Positions 1 to 12,922 are shown, numbered from the stretch's first letter. The stretch is 64,000 nucleotides of DNA from Cryptomeria japonica (GCF_030272615.1 NC_081415.1:629279240-629343239), one strand, 5' to 3'. Made by a program: numbers and translations. The notes: generated by a model not told the origin, from the letters alone.

Positions 1-1260
1 TTCAGTTATGCATTGATTATAGCTAGTTGCATAAGGTAACCATCAGTAATCGATATTCATTGCCTCAAATAGATGATATTTTTTATTAGGTAAAGGGAGC
101 CAAAGTATTCTCTAAGATTGATCTAAAATCTGGGTATCATCAGTTGTGCATTCATGATGCAGACATTTATAGAATGGATTTTCATACCCATTATGGTCAC
201 TATCAGTTCATAGTGGTTCCATTTGGGTTAACGAACACACCTTCAGTTTTCATGAGCCCCATGAATGGGGTTTTCCGCACCTACCTTGATCATTTTGTCC
301 TTGTGTTCTTGGATGACATTTTGGTTTATTCTAGATCTATGGAAGATCATGAGAGCCACTTGCAATAGGTATTGCAATGCTTGACAGAGAATCGACTTTA
401 TGCCAACTTGGTGAAGTGTGATTTCTTCCAGTCAGAGGTGAAATATCTTGGTCATGTAGTTTTAGGAGAAGGTGTATCCATGGATCCTTCTAAGATCCAA
501 GCCATTGTAGATTGGCTAGCACCGACCAATAATTTTGAGGTTCTAAATTTTATGGGTTTGGTCGGATATTACTATCGTTTTGATTAGATTTTTTCCTAGA
601 TAGGTCATGTGATCACTTCTTTTTAGAGGAAAGGGAATAATTTTGTTTGTTTAGAGTAGTGCGAGTCAAATTTTTGGACCTTGAAGGAACTCCTTGTTAG
701 TGCACCAATTTTGGTAGTTCCTAATCCATCCAAAGATTTTATGGTTTGTGCAGATGCCTCTTTAGAATATATAGGAGCAGGGCTTATGCAGGATGGTTGT
801 GTGGTAATCTATGAGTCTCACAAACTCAAGAACCACGAGCTGAACTAACCAATTCATGACTTGGAGTTGGTAGTTGTAGTTCATTCTTTAGTTAGATGGC
901 AACATTTTTTGTTGGGGCGTCGGTTTGAGTTGCATAGTGATCACCGTAGTTTACAGTATATTTTCACGCGGCCAAACTTAAATGCTCGACAACAAATATG
1001 GATGTAATTCCTCTGTGAGTATGATTTTGAAGCTTGATATATTCAAGGGAAAGAGAATGTAGTGGTAGATGCTTTGATTCGTAGGTGACATGAAGTTACA
1101 AGATTGTCCGTTGGGGTAGACTTGAGAGAGAGAATTCTTGGGATTCTTCCTCAAGACACCTGGTATTAGGATAGAGTCCTGATGGAGTCTGAAAGACCAT
1201 TAGATGGTAGATATTTTGGATATAACCTTCAGGCAGATGGTCTTCTTTAACATCTTGGAT
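1..1260 (+). pseudogene. Chromovirus (element T) RT and RNase H, broken pol
   Basis: This is the reverse transcriptase and RNase H part of a Ty3/gypsy pol gene that starts upstream of the window. RT motifs are read directly: [12 protein letters not shown] near 113-150, the fingers segment [11 protein letters not shown] near 221-250, and the catalytic FLDDILVYS near 307-335. The thumb, with KYLGHVV, runs to about 587. RNase H follows with VCADASLEYIGAG near 745-780 and HSDHRSLQYIF near 938-965. Many in-frame stops interrupt it, for example TAG at 366-368 where related elements have glutamine. Reading stays mostly in one frame between stops. The order RT, RNase H, integrase, chromodomain assigns it to a chromovirus of the Tekay/Del type. 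It cannot make a working enzyme in this copy. Confidence 0.93.
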
Positions 1261-2555
1261 GGATCTATGTACCTTCTTTGGAGGGTCTTGGTATTTTGAT
1301 CATGATTGAGGCCCATCGTGCACCTTATTCAACACACCCTAGTGTCAAGAAGATGCACGCAGATCTTAGACAGATATATCATTGGGATGGTATGAAACAT
1401 GACATTTCTTATTTTGTGTCAAAGTGTTTAGAATGTCAGCGGGTAAAGGTGGACCATCAGCACCCTAGAGGGCTTTTATAACCTAATTTGGTACCGGATT
1501 GGAAATGGGATATCATTTCCATGGATTTCATAGTGGGGTTGCCTTTTTCTTCACATCGTCATGATGCCATCATGGTCATTATTGATAGATACACCAAAGT
1601 TGCTCATTTTTTTCCTATTCAATCTTCCTATACAACAATAGTGGTGGTACAAGTTTTCTTGGAAGATGTGGTGACGTTGCATGGGATTCCTAGGCGGATC
1701 ATTTCTGATAGAGATCATGTCTTTACTTTAGCATTGTGGACCTCACTTCAACATGCTTTGGGGACCCATTTGAACTTTAGTTCAGCTTATCATCCAGAGA
1801 TCGACAGTCAGACAGAGCGTGTGAATCAAGTCTTGGAGGACATGCTTCACATGTATGTTATGGATCAACAGTCACACTGGGAGGAGTATCTATGCCTTGT
1901 GGAGTTTTCTTATAACAATGGATATCAAAGTTCCATAGGCATGTCTCCCTTCTAGGCATTATATGGACATCCTTGTTGTACCCCTTTGAGTTGGGATCGA
2001 TTGGAGGATAGGGTGCGTTTAGGACCAGATATGCTTCGAGAGATGGAGCAGCAGGTTGAGAAGATTCATGGGTATTTGGTAGCTTCTTAGGATAGGTAGA
2101 AGAAGTATGTCGATACTCATAGAGTGGATCGTCAGTTTTTAGTTGGTGATTGTGTGTTCTTGAGAGTGCATCCGCAGAAGAGTTTGATCCGTTATGGAAA
2201 GGGTTCTAAGTTGGCACCTCATTTTGTTGGCCCTTTTAAGATCCTTGAGAAGATAGGATCTATTTCCTAGCATCTTGCCTTTCCATCAAGCCTATCCCAC
2301 ATCTGTGATGTTTTTCATGTTTCTATTCTTAGACCTTATCATCTTGATGTGACCCATGTTCTTGATCGGAATGCTTTGTAAGTAGAGGACAAACATCTTT
2401 CCATGGAGCCTGTGCGCATTCTTCAGCATTGGGATTTGACCCTCAGGGGTTATACCATCGACTAGGTAAGGGTCCTATGGGACCCAAATGATGAGACCTC
2501 AATGACATGGGAGGATACAACAAAGATGAGAGAGCTTTATTCTTATTTGTTTTAG
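1261..2555 (+). pseudogene. Chromovirus (element T) integrase and C-terminal chromodomain
   Basis: This continues the same pol gene. The zinc-binding HHCC region ends with CLECQRVKVDHQHP near 1430-1465. The integrase core follows: WDIISMDFIVGLP near 1506-1545 holds the first Asp, IISDRDHVF near 1699-1725 the second, and SQTERVNQVLEDML near 1808-1850 the Glu. The GPFKILEKIG segment near 2230-2262 is the usual C-terminal part. After FHVSILRPYH comes a chromodomain-like tail, MEPVRILQHWDLTLRG ... MTWED ... LYSYLF, ending at the TAG at 2553-2555. Chromodomains of this type are thought to steer integration to heterochromatin. At least eight in-frame stops make it a pseudogene. Frame is otherwise well kept, so decay is by point change. 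Confidence 0.93.
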
Positions 2556-2574
2556 GCTTCCAAAAGTAAGCCTA

Positions 2575-2590
2575 TTTTTGGGGGGAAGAA
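2575..2590 (+). other. Polypurine tract of element T
   Basis: A TTTTTGGGGGGAAGAA run sits directly before the TGTAGTACCCC that opens the LTR. This is where plus-strand DNA synthesis would start. Its position 20 bp after the pol stop fixes the LTR start and confirms plus orientation. Confidence 0.85.
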
Positions 2591-3834
2591 TGTAGTACCC
2601 CTTTCTTGATTAGACTTTTAGACTCATGTTTGACTTCTATTAACTTTTTCAGTGGATACATTATCATGATATTTTGCTTAGACATTATGCAGTATATGTT
2701 TCATGCAGTATTTCTTTATGGATGTTTAAGGTGATTTTTATTGGATTACAGTCATGGGCTGACATATTTACTTTCTATAGGTAATGCGTTATATTCATGT
2801 TTCGTGTTTGTAAGTGTATGGGGTGCAAGGGGATGATTTTCCTTCACTCACTCTGGTGAGATAGAGAATGCCACAATTCTCCTTCAATGATGTGTGTGTC
2901 ATTTCTTTTATATATATGTCTATATGCACTTGTGGTTCTTTGATGCAGGACTTTGTAGGTACAAGTACTAGGTAGGTACGAGGTACCGACTCCACCTGGT
3001 TTCACAGGTCTAAGTGTACCTTATTTATCCAATGGGAGTGGAGGAGATAGTTGTTAGACCCTAAAATTGACCCACAGTTACACTCATGTGAGTTTCGTCA
3101 ATCAGTCATCATTTCTCGTTTGATTGGTTTGCGAGTCTGGGTTCTTTGGCATTTTCATTTTGTGAGTCATTGTGTGGTTATTTCTCGTTTTGTGTGCTTC
3201 CAGTTAGTTAGAAAAGTTAGTTTGAGTGAATAGTGTTATTTTTTATTGGTGTATTTAGATTTAATTAATATGCCTTTGTGATTATTGATTTAGTTAAATA
3301 AATTGATTTATTAAATTTAAATGGTTAAAGTGCATGTTATATTTAAAATAAGTAATTGTATTTATTTGAGAAAGAAAATAAAGTTAAAAAGTGTGCTTTT
3401 AGAATTTTAAAACTATAAGTTGAATTATTTTCAATTTAAGGAAAAGGAATTGAGAAAAAGAAAATATCTCCATTGACCTTTTGGAGGAGAATAGATTTTA
3501 ACTTTTTGGGGAAATTTTCTATTGGTTGAATGAAACTTTAACCTAAAAGTTTTTAGGTTAAAACTTTTCATATATTACTTGAGAGTTCACGGGAAGAGGA
3601 GAGGAAAATTTTTGAAGCCAAGTTTTGAAAGCAAAATAGCAAATTGGATTTTATATTCAAGATTTGGTGTGCAGGTTGAGGCTCATCTCAATTTTCTTTC
3701 CAAGTGTGCATTTATAGGTTGGATAGATTTTATTCTTTCCTTTTTGTTGCAAATATTTAAATGGTTTGAAAACTTCTTGTGTGTGTGCTTGGAAAAAATG
3801 AGATTTTGATTGAAAACTTTAAATATCATATAAG
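2591..3834 (+). repeat. 3' LTR of chromovirus T, left part
   Basis: The LTR starts TGTAGTACCCC right after the polypurine tract. It runs to the ATAAG at 3830-3834, where the Tat-like element is inserted, and resumes at 21413. The joined length would be about 3.4 kb, long for a plant LTR but within what Tekay/Del chromoviruses show. Short ORFs inside (3051-3233, 3579-3809) have no recognisable domain and I do not regard them as genes. Confidence 0.8.
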
Positions 3835-4995
3835 TGTATACACCTAAAAATGTTCTAAAGATAATTAATTAAATAAGCAATTATTTAATTAATCCCCCTT
3901 CCTAATTTAATTGAATTCATTAGGCAATTTGATTAAATTCTCCCTTTCATCTACTTATTAATAAATCTAAGGATTTATTTAATAGATTCATTTCCATAGC
4001 CCCTTTGATTAATTAATTCAAATTAATTAATCATCCCCCCACTTCAATCAATTCTTCTAATCCTCTAATTAATTAAAACAAATCAATTTATGAGTTGTTG
4101 AGAATTAATTAATCTTTTCCTATTATTTGAATTTTTAAATTCAAAATACCCCCATGCCTCCTAGCTTCTAACCACCTAACCTAACCATCCCTCTAACCTA
4201 ACCCATTCCACCTAACCTTGGATTTAACTAACCCTATCCTATCCTGCACATTCTAACCTCCTTATCCTAACCTCCTATGGTGTGGATATTTTCTTCTTGA
4301 GACATATGGCACTTTGGCCACATGTCTCCTCTCTTGGACACTTGCCCTTTTACGAGCAAAGCTCCTTAACACTTGTCATCACAGAGATGACAAGTGTTTG
4401 TTCCTCCAACCTCTTTTCCAACCTCCTCTAATTTCACCCTTGATATCGTCAGACTCAATCTTGACCGTTGATTCCTACCACCTCACCCCTGGCCTTGGAA
4501 GTCCTATAAATATCCCCCATTTTGGAGCAATAAGGATCCCCATCTCATTTCATCTTATGCATTGTTACTATAGGCATATCATTTGAGCTTTGTTGTTTTA
4601 AGCAATTGCATCTTAGATTTAGTTTAATTTGATCATTTTCTAGCATAATTGTTGAATCATGTAGCTTAATCAATCTCTTTTCTAGCTTAATTGCATCATC
4701 AACCTAGCTTAATCATGCATATCGTTAGCTTAATTAGTCTCTTGGATCAATCTATCATAATCAATCTCATCTATGCATATCATTATCATTTCAAATCCTC
4801 CATCTAGGTGTAGTCAAGTCACTGGGCTTTCTTATCCAGATCTGAGAGCAAATCCATAAACACATCTCTTAGGAGGCGATAGGTCGCTTTGTCATGGTTC
4901 ATCTTTGTTTGCTTATTATTTTCTAACCATGCTTGTAATGATCTATTGAGTATTTTGTGTTGCAGCTATAGGTATCACCTTTCACAGGCACAACA
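3835..4995 (+). repeat. 5' LTR of the Tat-like element
   Basis: This is a 1161-bp LTR, TGTATACACC ... GGCACAACA. It aligns along its full length with 20245-21407, with scattered single-base differences and small indels. It is AT-rich with many AATTAATT words. TCCTATAAATATCCCCC near 4500-4520 is a TATA-like candidate promoter that is also present in the other LTR. Confidence 0.95.
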
Positions 4996-4998
4996 TTT

Positions 4999-5015
4999 TG
5001 GCACCCACCATGGGG
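4999..5015 (+). other. Primer binding site of the Tat-like element
   Basis: TGGCACCCACCATGGGG lies three bases after the LTR end. Plant Tat/Athila elements usually carry a TGG-initiated site of the form TGGCGCCCACCGTGGGG here; this copy differs at two positions, consistent with CG decay. I do not assign the tRNA. Confidence 0.7.
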
Positions 5016-5084
5016 CCGAAAATCTCATTTTTGGTCCGTCAAACATTATCAAATCTTCATTTCTGGCTAGGTCTGAATCAGAAT

Positions 5085-5235
5085 CTCGTACGAGTCCCTT
5101 TTCATTCTCGTACGAGCTCCTTTGTCATTGATATGATAATTATTTCTTACTCATATGAGCTTTAAAGGAGACTGAATTGTCGTACAAGCTCCATTTTGCA
5201 CTCATACAGTCCCAGAAGGATATTCGTACGGTCAA
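5085..5235. repeat. Palindrome cluster 1 (CTCGTACGAG and decayed copies)
   Basis: Exact CTCGTACGAG occurs at 5085-5094 and 5107-5116, and CTCATATGAG at 5150-5159. Further variants are GTCGTACAAG near 5179, CTCATACAG near 5201 and TTCGTACGG near 5223. The variants mostly differ by CG to CA or TG, as expected for deaminated methylcytosine. Confidence 0.75.
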
Positions 5236-6297
5236 GTAAATAGTGTTGTGCAAAATTTTGTTTCTATGTTTTCAAAGCAATTTGCATTTTAGGGTTTCCA
5301 TGCTTCAATTTGATTATAACTAATGCTAACCCTAGTCTGTTTGTGAGTTTTTCGGTAGCCTAATTGATTTGTGTAGGATGATTATCGAATATTGCGCTTG
5401 TCAAAGCTCCATTTCACCAAAACACATCATGACTACTAATGCATCTATTTTGCAGGTTGCCTAGGAGGACTCAACCAAACTTTATATCTTCTTTAAGGTT
5501 TCTAGGCACACTTGTTTTTGCTAATGGAAATGAACAATCATGTATTATGTGTTTTGATGATAGGCGAGTATGCTCTCACCTTTCTTAGATGATTAGAAAT
5601 CTAGACTCATCTTTTGTTTTCATTAGTGCATATCTTTAGCGGGTTTTCCCTCCTGAGGAGCTAATAACTCTAAGCCATTAAGGTCAGTGAGAGGGGAACA
5701 ACCTAGGTGGGAATGGCTAACACCAAGTAATCCAACCCACTATAAAATAAATGTGATTTGATAAAAATCAAGTCAACGACAATTCTTGGGAATAGCTCTC
5801 CTCCGTATCTTCGGGTATATCAAACCTTGGTTTTCAAGGCTGGGAGACCTTTTAATTGAGTTTATACCCCGATGCGCTGAACGGATCCCTTACTAGTTCC
5901 AATTAAATTAGAAGCTACTTGATTAACCTCTGAAAGGGTGATAATCATTGTGAAAGAGAGATAGTAACTCTCCCAAGACACTTGTCATATCGTGCCCCCA
6001 TTAACATTTGGAGCTGGATAATACAACGTTGAGAATCCATTGTGTGAAACTCAGTGGTCTTATTTTGATTAGCTATTGGGTGTGTACCTAAGTTTGCAAG
6101 CAAAGGTTTTCTCTCTTAGCCAACTTCCTTAGGTAGCATATTGTGCTTGAAGTCACTTATCATATCATGTGTTTGTTGTGTATTCATCCCTGAAACAAAA
6201 AAATCAGACATTTAAAACTGGAAAACACAAGCAAAACATCAAACTTCAATGATCAAAAAATCTATCCAAACAATATTTTTTACCTCTGTTCTGTCTT

Positions 6298-6590
6298 GAG
6301 TTGTATGAGCTTGTGTATTGTCGTACGAGCCTTCTTGTTTGTCGTATGGTTTAGAAATTTTTGTCGTATGAGTCCTCTGGTTTATCATTTTGCTTAGTAA
6401 CTTTTGTCATACGAGTTCTCTGGTTTATCATTTTTCTGAAGAAGTGTTCTCGTACGAGGCCTCTGGTTTCTCATTTTTCTTAGTGGGAATTATCATACGA
6501 GCTTGTGCTTTGTCATATGAGATTCTTGATTTGTCATATGGGTCTGAATGTATTATCGTCTGAAGCTTCTTCAACTGTCGTATGAGTTTT
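6298..6590. repeat. Palindrome cluster 2 (CTCGTACGAG-like)
   Basis: About ten related decamers occur in 290 bp, spaced roughly 20-55 bp: GTTGTATGAG, GTCGTACGAG, GTCGTATGG, GTCGTATGAG, GTCATACGAG, an exact CTCGTACGAG near 6449-6458, ATCATACGAG, GTCATATGAG, GTCATATGG and GTCGTATGAG. Between several units CTCTGGTTT(A/C)TCATTTT also recurs, so part of this is a degenerate tandem array. Confidence 0.8.
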
Positions 6591-6736
6591 TGTCTCTGTT
6601 GGTCTAGAGTTGTCCTCTTGCACATCTTTTTTAGGTCTATCATATTTGCTCGATCAGTTTATAGTGATCATAAACACCTATTATATATCATTTTATACTT
6701 GGATTATCTTCTTGGTTAGCTTGGTCAAGTTATCAT

Positions 6737-8248
6737 TGATAGTTCTGATACTTAATGTAAGTATAGATCCAATAGCCAACAAGATGAGAGGGGGGGTGAA
6801 TCATACAAACTTAATCTTCCATAAAAACATCAAATTCAACCTCGATAACATATACTTTAGTAATATAACCCAAAACTGTTAAACATGCAAACTCAAAAGC
6901 ATATAAACATCATAAACCTCATAACACCAGATTTAACGTGGAAACCCAAATAGGGAAAAACCACTGTGGGATTTCGGACCCACTAAGAAATATACTCTTC
7001 TAGAGTATGCTCAGTTAAAAGCAAATCCTATTAAAGATTACAAACACATTGCTAGATGTGACCTGGTTAAGGGATTTCCCTCAGATCTGTTAGGATCTTC
7101 ACCTTGTTAGAAGTGACCTTGTTAAAGGATTTCAAACACTCAATCAAAATGTCACCTTGCTAGAGGGTTTTATAAATAAGACTGTTAAGTCCACTAGATT
7201 AAGAGATTTTCTGTCACTTTCACAAAATAACAGTAATAAAATCTATCTGCAACTTCACATCTAAAAGGCTAAAGCAAATTCTTATTTGTTCAATACAATA
7301 TAGACATAGAACTAATCTTGTCCATCTGCTGGGCTTCTATACTCTGTTATTCAAACAGGGCTTCAAGCTTCTGTGCTCAGTAATCACTATGTAGCATCTC
7401 TGTGCATACACTTGCCCGCATACATTGTTTATCAACAGTTCCCTATTTATAAAGAATTAGCTAACCGCTTAATCTCCTTGATCAAATTTCCCATGATCAA
7501 TCATAGCCATCAGATCTTCAAACTTGTCCAGGTTCAATGCATCTTTCAATCTGAAAACATTTTACCCTACCTAGGAACTTGCATATATTTCTTGGAACTT
7601 GTGCCAAGGAATTGTGGTTCAATCTGAATTGTAGATCTTCATGCCGACTTTCCTTTGCCATAGATTCATTAAAAAACTATATTTATGACATACCAATCAT
7701 TTAATCAGTTCCAGCTCATCAGCTTCCTTCATTAAATAATGCATGTAAACATTTAATGCATTCTATTATAGCTTGGTTACAACTCGGTAAATACTAAACT
7801 TCACTCGGTAGACATTCTGCCTTCATTAACTGATAGCGATAACCTTAGGGTTTACCGACTAGGTTCTTTGCTTGATAACATAGTATAGTATTAACCTTTA
7901 CAATTTACAACATATGTATGATGTTAAAACAATCTAAACATCATGATCTCATCATTGTCTAACTCGGTAATAGTTGCCCATTGAATAACTTATTCATCCC
8001 CTTATTCATCATAATCTTTCCTGTGTCTTTTACTGACATCTTTATACTCTTTAAATCATACTTCTCAAGATATGGCAACATCATAGTGAATTAGAAAATC
8101 AATTTCTTGACATTAATGACAAAATAATAATATCAAGACAGTAAACATCCTTAATCAATTATATCCATAATCATCAACAACCTTCTCAATATCCTTATTG
8201 AAATGTCAACAATCTTTCATTGTCTATTATAATGCTATATTGCCAACA
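6737..8248 (-). repeat. 3' LTR of copia B
   Basis: 1512 bp, on the plus strand TGATAGTTCT ... TTGCCAACA. GAGAGGGGGGGTGAATCA lies near the outer end. The conserved hairpin GTGGAAACCC ... AGGGAAAAACCAC lies near 6940-6966. CTCGGTA occurs at 7783, 7804 and 7963. The 84-codon ORF at 7373-7627 recurs in the other LTR only because the LTRs are copies. Confidence 0.94.
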
Positions 8249-8698
8249 ATCTCCCCCTTTGGAATTGATGGCAAAACCAATTGATTTGACCTTAAAAAGA
8301 TTCAAATTGCTGTGATTTTGAAATGTTGAAATGCTCTCCCCCATACATTAGACTTCTCCTCTTTTCTCAGTATTCTTTCCAAACTTCAGTCTTCTCAGTT
8401 TTCTCAATTTGTCTTCTCAGTTTTTTTTTCCCTTTATATTAGTCTTCTCCCCCTTTGACAACAATGCCAAAAAGTAAAGAACTAAAACATAATTTCTGCC
8501 TGTATGAAGTGATTTCCTGCTGTAATGTGTCAATGTAGTCTCGGTCAAAGCATTTTGGTTTTTAATTCCTATTCCTTGTATTATTTTCCTGTAATATTCC
8601 TATACACCTTTAGAAAACCTCCTAAAGTGTGTAAATCAGCATCAACTCCTAAAAGATATTTGATAGAGTCATCAGATTGATGCTTTCACTAAACTCAG
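8249..8698 (-). other. Polypurine tract and 3' non-coding region of copia B
   Basis: Read on the minus strand, CCAAAGGGGGAGAT at 8249-8262 abuts the LTR and is the plus-strand primer. The 430 bp between it and the pol stop has pyrimidine-rich plus-strand tracts and no gene. No env-like ORF is present, although SIRE relatives can carry one there. Confidence 0.75.
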
Positions 8699-11600
8699 TT
8701 AGTGAGTAGAAGATAGGGGTAGGACCCCTAACTTACTTCTAAAATATTCAAAAGTGTCCCTTGGTAGTGGTTTGGTGAAGATATCTTCTATTTGTTCCTT
8801 TGTGCTAACATACTCCAACACCACTTTCTTCTCTTGAGCTTCTTCTCTAAGATAATGATATTTGATAGAGATGTGCTTTGTCTTAGAGTGCATAACAGGA
8901 TTCTTTGAAATATTAATGGCACTAGTATTGTCACAAAATATATTTATTGGCTCGGTAACTTTCTCATTTATACCTTCCAACAGTTGTTTGATCCATGCAA
9001 TGTTGGTACAATTCAATGCTACAAAAATGTATTCAGCTTCTGTTGTTGACTGTGAAACACATCCTTGTTTCTTGCTAAGCCAACTCACTTGTCTTTCTCC
9101 TAAAAAGAAAGCTCCTCCACTTGTGCTTTTTCTATCATCAATGTTGCCTGCCCAATCAGCATCAGTATAAACTTTTAAATCAAAATCATTTCCTTTCTGA
9201 TATACTAAGCCATAATCATTAGTGCCTTTCAAGTATCTAAAAATTCTTTTGATTGTTGTCATGTGTGTTTCCTTAGGATCTGCAGAGAATCTTGCAACTA
9301 TACCTACTGCATGTGCTATGTCTGGTCTGTTGTGAACAACATATTGTAGCTTTCCAATCATTGATCGGTAAAGTGTCTCATCAACATATGCAAATTCATC
9401 ATTCTTTGATAATTTATAGTTGGTAGTCATAGGAGTACTTACTGGTTTTGAATCCTCCATTCCAAATCTCTTCAAGATTTCATTTATGTACTTGGATTGA
9501 GTAATGAAAATCTCATTTTTCATTTGCAGTATCTGTAAACCTATAAAATACTTTATCTCACCGATTAATGACATCTCAAATTCTTTGCTCATTTCATTTC
9601 CAAAGTTCTTGCATAAAGTGTCATTTCCACAAAATATAATATCATCAACAAATATGGCTGAGATCAGTATTCCATTTTCATCATTCTTCATGTACATATT
9701 GTTGTTCTCACTTGTCCTTATAAAACCAATCTTAATCAAATCAGAGTGCAATCTTTCATACCATGCTCTAGGTCCTTGTTTCAAACCATATAAAGCTTTG
9801 TTCAATTTACATACCTGATCTTTATTCTTGTCTTCAACAAATCCTTCAGGTTGTTCAATAAAAACTTCTTCTTCTAATATTCCATTTAGAAATGCAGATT
9901 TGACATCCATTTGATATACCTTGAAATTTTTGAGAGCAGCATAGGCCAACAATGTTATTACTCCTTCAAGTCTAGCAACAGGTGCAAAAGTTTCACTATA
10001 ATCAATTCCTTTTTCTTCAGCATAACCTTTGCAAACTACTCTTGCTTTGTTTCGAATGACCTCTCCTTTTTCATTTAGCTTGTTTCTGAAAATCCACTTT
10101 GTACCAATTACATTTTTGTCCTTTGGTCTTGGGATTAGTGTCCATGTGTCATTCTTCTTGATTTGATCAATCTCTTCTGTCATAGCATTTATCCAATCTT
10201 CACTGTTAAATGCCTCTTTCACTATTCTCAGTTCAAATTCAGATATCAAACATGTGTTCTGTCTTAGTTTGTTCCTTGTCATCACTGGATCATCCTTATC
10301 TCCTATAATCTGACTTGGTGCATGATGTCTTCTAACATACTTGGCTAATACAGGCTCGGTAGGCTCTGTATGATCTTCTTTCATCACTCGGTAACTAGAT
10401 ATTCTCTTCATTTTCCTCAATAGTCTTCTCGGTAAGACTTCTCGGTTGAACATAGACAAATTCATCATAGTCTTCTGGTTCCTTGGAATTTCCTTCATCA
10501 TTTCTTTCTGCAAATTCATCAATTTTCACATTTGCACTTTCTACTATTTTGTTAGATAATTTGATCAAACATTTAAATGCTTTTCTTCTAGAAGAATAAC
10601 CAATAAATGTTCCTTCTTCACTTTTCTGATCAAACTTGCCATTTCTATGATCTTTGTGTACATAGTGTCTACTTCCAAAGATTTTAAAATAACTTACATT
10701 AGGTTTCTTATCATACCAGATTTCATAGGGTGTCTTCAAAGTACCTTTCTTCAATTGTACTCAGTTCAAGGTGTAAACTGTTGTGCTTATTGCTTCTCTC
10801 CAAAATTTTTGTGGCATCTTCTTTTCAATCATCAGTGTTCTAGCACAATGCACAATAGATCTGTTTCTTCTCTCAGCTATTCCATTCTGTTGTGGAGTTC
10901 TCAGTGTAGAGACTTGTCTTTTAATACCATGATCATTGCAGAATAAGTTGAATTCATCAGATGTGAACTCTCCTCCTCTATCTGATCTAAGACATTTCAG
11001 TTGTCTTCCTGTTTTATTTTCAACTCTTTCCTTGTACCATTTAAACATTTGAAAATCTTCTGATTTATCTTTTAAAAACATTACTAACATCATGCTTGAA
11101 TAGTCATCCACAAAAAATATGAAATATTTATCACCATAATAACTTTGACCACAAAGATCAGTGTGCACTAGATCTAAAATTCCCTTAGAAGTGTAAGACT
11201 TACTTGTAAAGCTTGATCTTGTCATCTTACCCATCTGGCATCCTCGACACATAGCATTCTCAGGTTTTTCAAGACTCGGTAGACCTCTTACTCGATGCTG
11301 CTTGCTTATTTTGATCAGATTATCAAAATTTACATGACAAAACCTTTTATGCCATAACCAGGTATCATCTATCTTTGCATACAAACACTTGTTACAAGTT
11401 GAGTCAAGGTGAAATATGTTACCTTTTTTTTGTGTCCCGGTAGCAGCTAACTTTCCATTCTTGTCATGAACTTTGACAATTCCTTTCTGAAATTCTATTC
11501 AGTAACCTGTGTTGTTTAGCTATGCTACACTCAACAAATTTTATTTCAAACCTTCAACCCAATAAACATCATTGCATCTTGCATTGTCAAGAAGTGTTAT

Positions 11601-12872
11601 AAATCCTTTACTGTTCACCGAACATGGTGCATCATTACCAAATCTAACATAGCCTCCATCATAATCTTCTAATATAACAAACTTGTCTTTATCTCCTGTC
11701 ATATGATGTGAGCATCCACTATCTATGATCCAAGAATCATTAGTGTTTATGTGTGATATTAGGGCTTTTTCATCATAGCTTTCTTCATCTGATCCATCTT
11801 TAATAGCCACATAAACTACTTCCTCTGTATCAGTTTCATCTGATTTATCATCTTTGGATTCCTCATCAGCTATTAAACATGTCTTTCTATCTCTTCTTCT
11901 GAAGTCGCGGTGTCCTCTGTAATGATTATCTTTCTGTCTATCATCTCGGTAATCTCTCTTTTCAGTAGAATCTTTGTCAGGACAGTTAGAATCTATATGT
12001 CCTATTTTATCACAATTGAAACATTTCAAAGGTAGTTTTCCTTTGTACTTACCTTTGCCTCTCGGTAATCTTTTGACTAATAGTGCTTCAAACTCTTCTT
12101 GCTTTCTGATTTCCTCATACAGTTTGTGTACTTCTTCCATTTTCTTAAGAAATCTTTCACTTGCTCCATTATGATCTCCTTTAGAGTACTTATACTTTCT
12201 TTCATTGTTATCATTGGATTCATCAAGATGAAAAGATCTAAATGCAGATTCAACTTTATTTACCGAAGATCCACTGTTATCAAAGTTACTTAATTCAAAT
12301 GCATGTAGCTTACCAATAGTAGCATCTAAAGAAACTGGCATATTAGGTACAGACCTCAATTCATTGATTGCAGAGACTCAGATTGCATAAGCTGGTAGAA
12401 GGGTTCTTAACAACTTACTTGTTATATCCTTTTCTTCAATAGTTCCACCTGATCCTTTGATTTGATTGACAATGTCCTTTAGTCTTGTAATGTACTAAGT
12501 TATGTTCTCACCTTCATTCATCCTCATAGATTCAAGTTGTCCTCTTAGACTATCTACTTTTGCTCTTTGAACATGTCCATCTCCTGCATACACTGATATG
12601 AGCTTATCCCACATTGCCTTTGCATCATTACAGCCTTCTACATCATTAAACTCTGAGTCAGTCAATACAGATGTTATTTCAATCATTGCTTGAATATGTT
12701 ATTGCTTTGCCTTTATCTCTTCCATAGTCAATGGATAGGTGCTTAGTGTAACAAAATCATTCTCCAAATAGTATACAACATATTCTCCAACTCCTGATAG
12801 ATGCAGCTTCATCCTTTTCTACCATGTAGAGAAACTTGACTTGTTCAGCTTTGGTGCATCCCTCTTATACAT
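8699..12872 (-). pseudogene. Copia B Gag-Pol polyprotein, nearly intact
   Basis: The likely start is the ATG at 12872-12870, about 50 bp inside the primer site, followed by MYKRDAPKLN. Gag runs to a CCHC knuckle, CFNCDKIGHIDSNC, near 12020. The protease active site WIIDSGCSHHM is near 11720. The integrase zinc region is WLWHKRFCHVNF ... CRGCQMGK (11370-11230), and the core has HTDLCG, RSDRGGEF and NGIAERRN. RT spans about 10200-9470 with IFVDDIIF near 9645. RNase H has DADWAGNIDDRKST near 9155 and ends PLSSTH at 8699. One frame runs from 12872 to about 10420, where a single frameshift moves to the frame used to the end. Stops occur near 12705, 12385, 11520 and 11500. RT and RNase H are fully open for over 570 codons. 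Confidence 0.95.
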
Positions 12873-12922
12873 CTTTGGATCTTTATCTCAATTGCCTTTA
12901 AACTTTTCTTCTAGAGTCCAAA

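Larger units (their letters stand above)
5016..6736 (+). other. Non-coding leader of the Tat-like element
   Basis: About 1.7 kb lies between the primer binding site and the point where B is inserted. No reading frame here resembles gag. The stretch contains two clusters of a decamer palindrome (listed separately). The short ORFs at 6428-6643 (minus) and 6610-6882 are accidental: the first only translates the palindrome cluster and the second runs into the LTR of B. Confidence 0.6.

Noticed and set aside
5085-6590. Regularly repeated short palindromes, considered as a CRISPR-like array
   Set aside because: Spacing is irregular (about 15-55 bp), units are decayed, and the surroundings are a plant LTR retrotransposon. 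No cas genes or leader are present.
6428-6643. Minus-strand ORF with recurring SYDK-like residues
   Set aside because: The residues come from translating the CTCGTACGAG-type palindromes, and it has no relative in the window.
9504-9818. Plus-strand ORFs opposite copia pol genes (also 8862-9170, 29015-29407, 40206-40505)
   Set aside because: They are antisense shadows of RT, RNase H or Gag, with no start or domain of their own.
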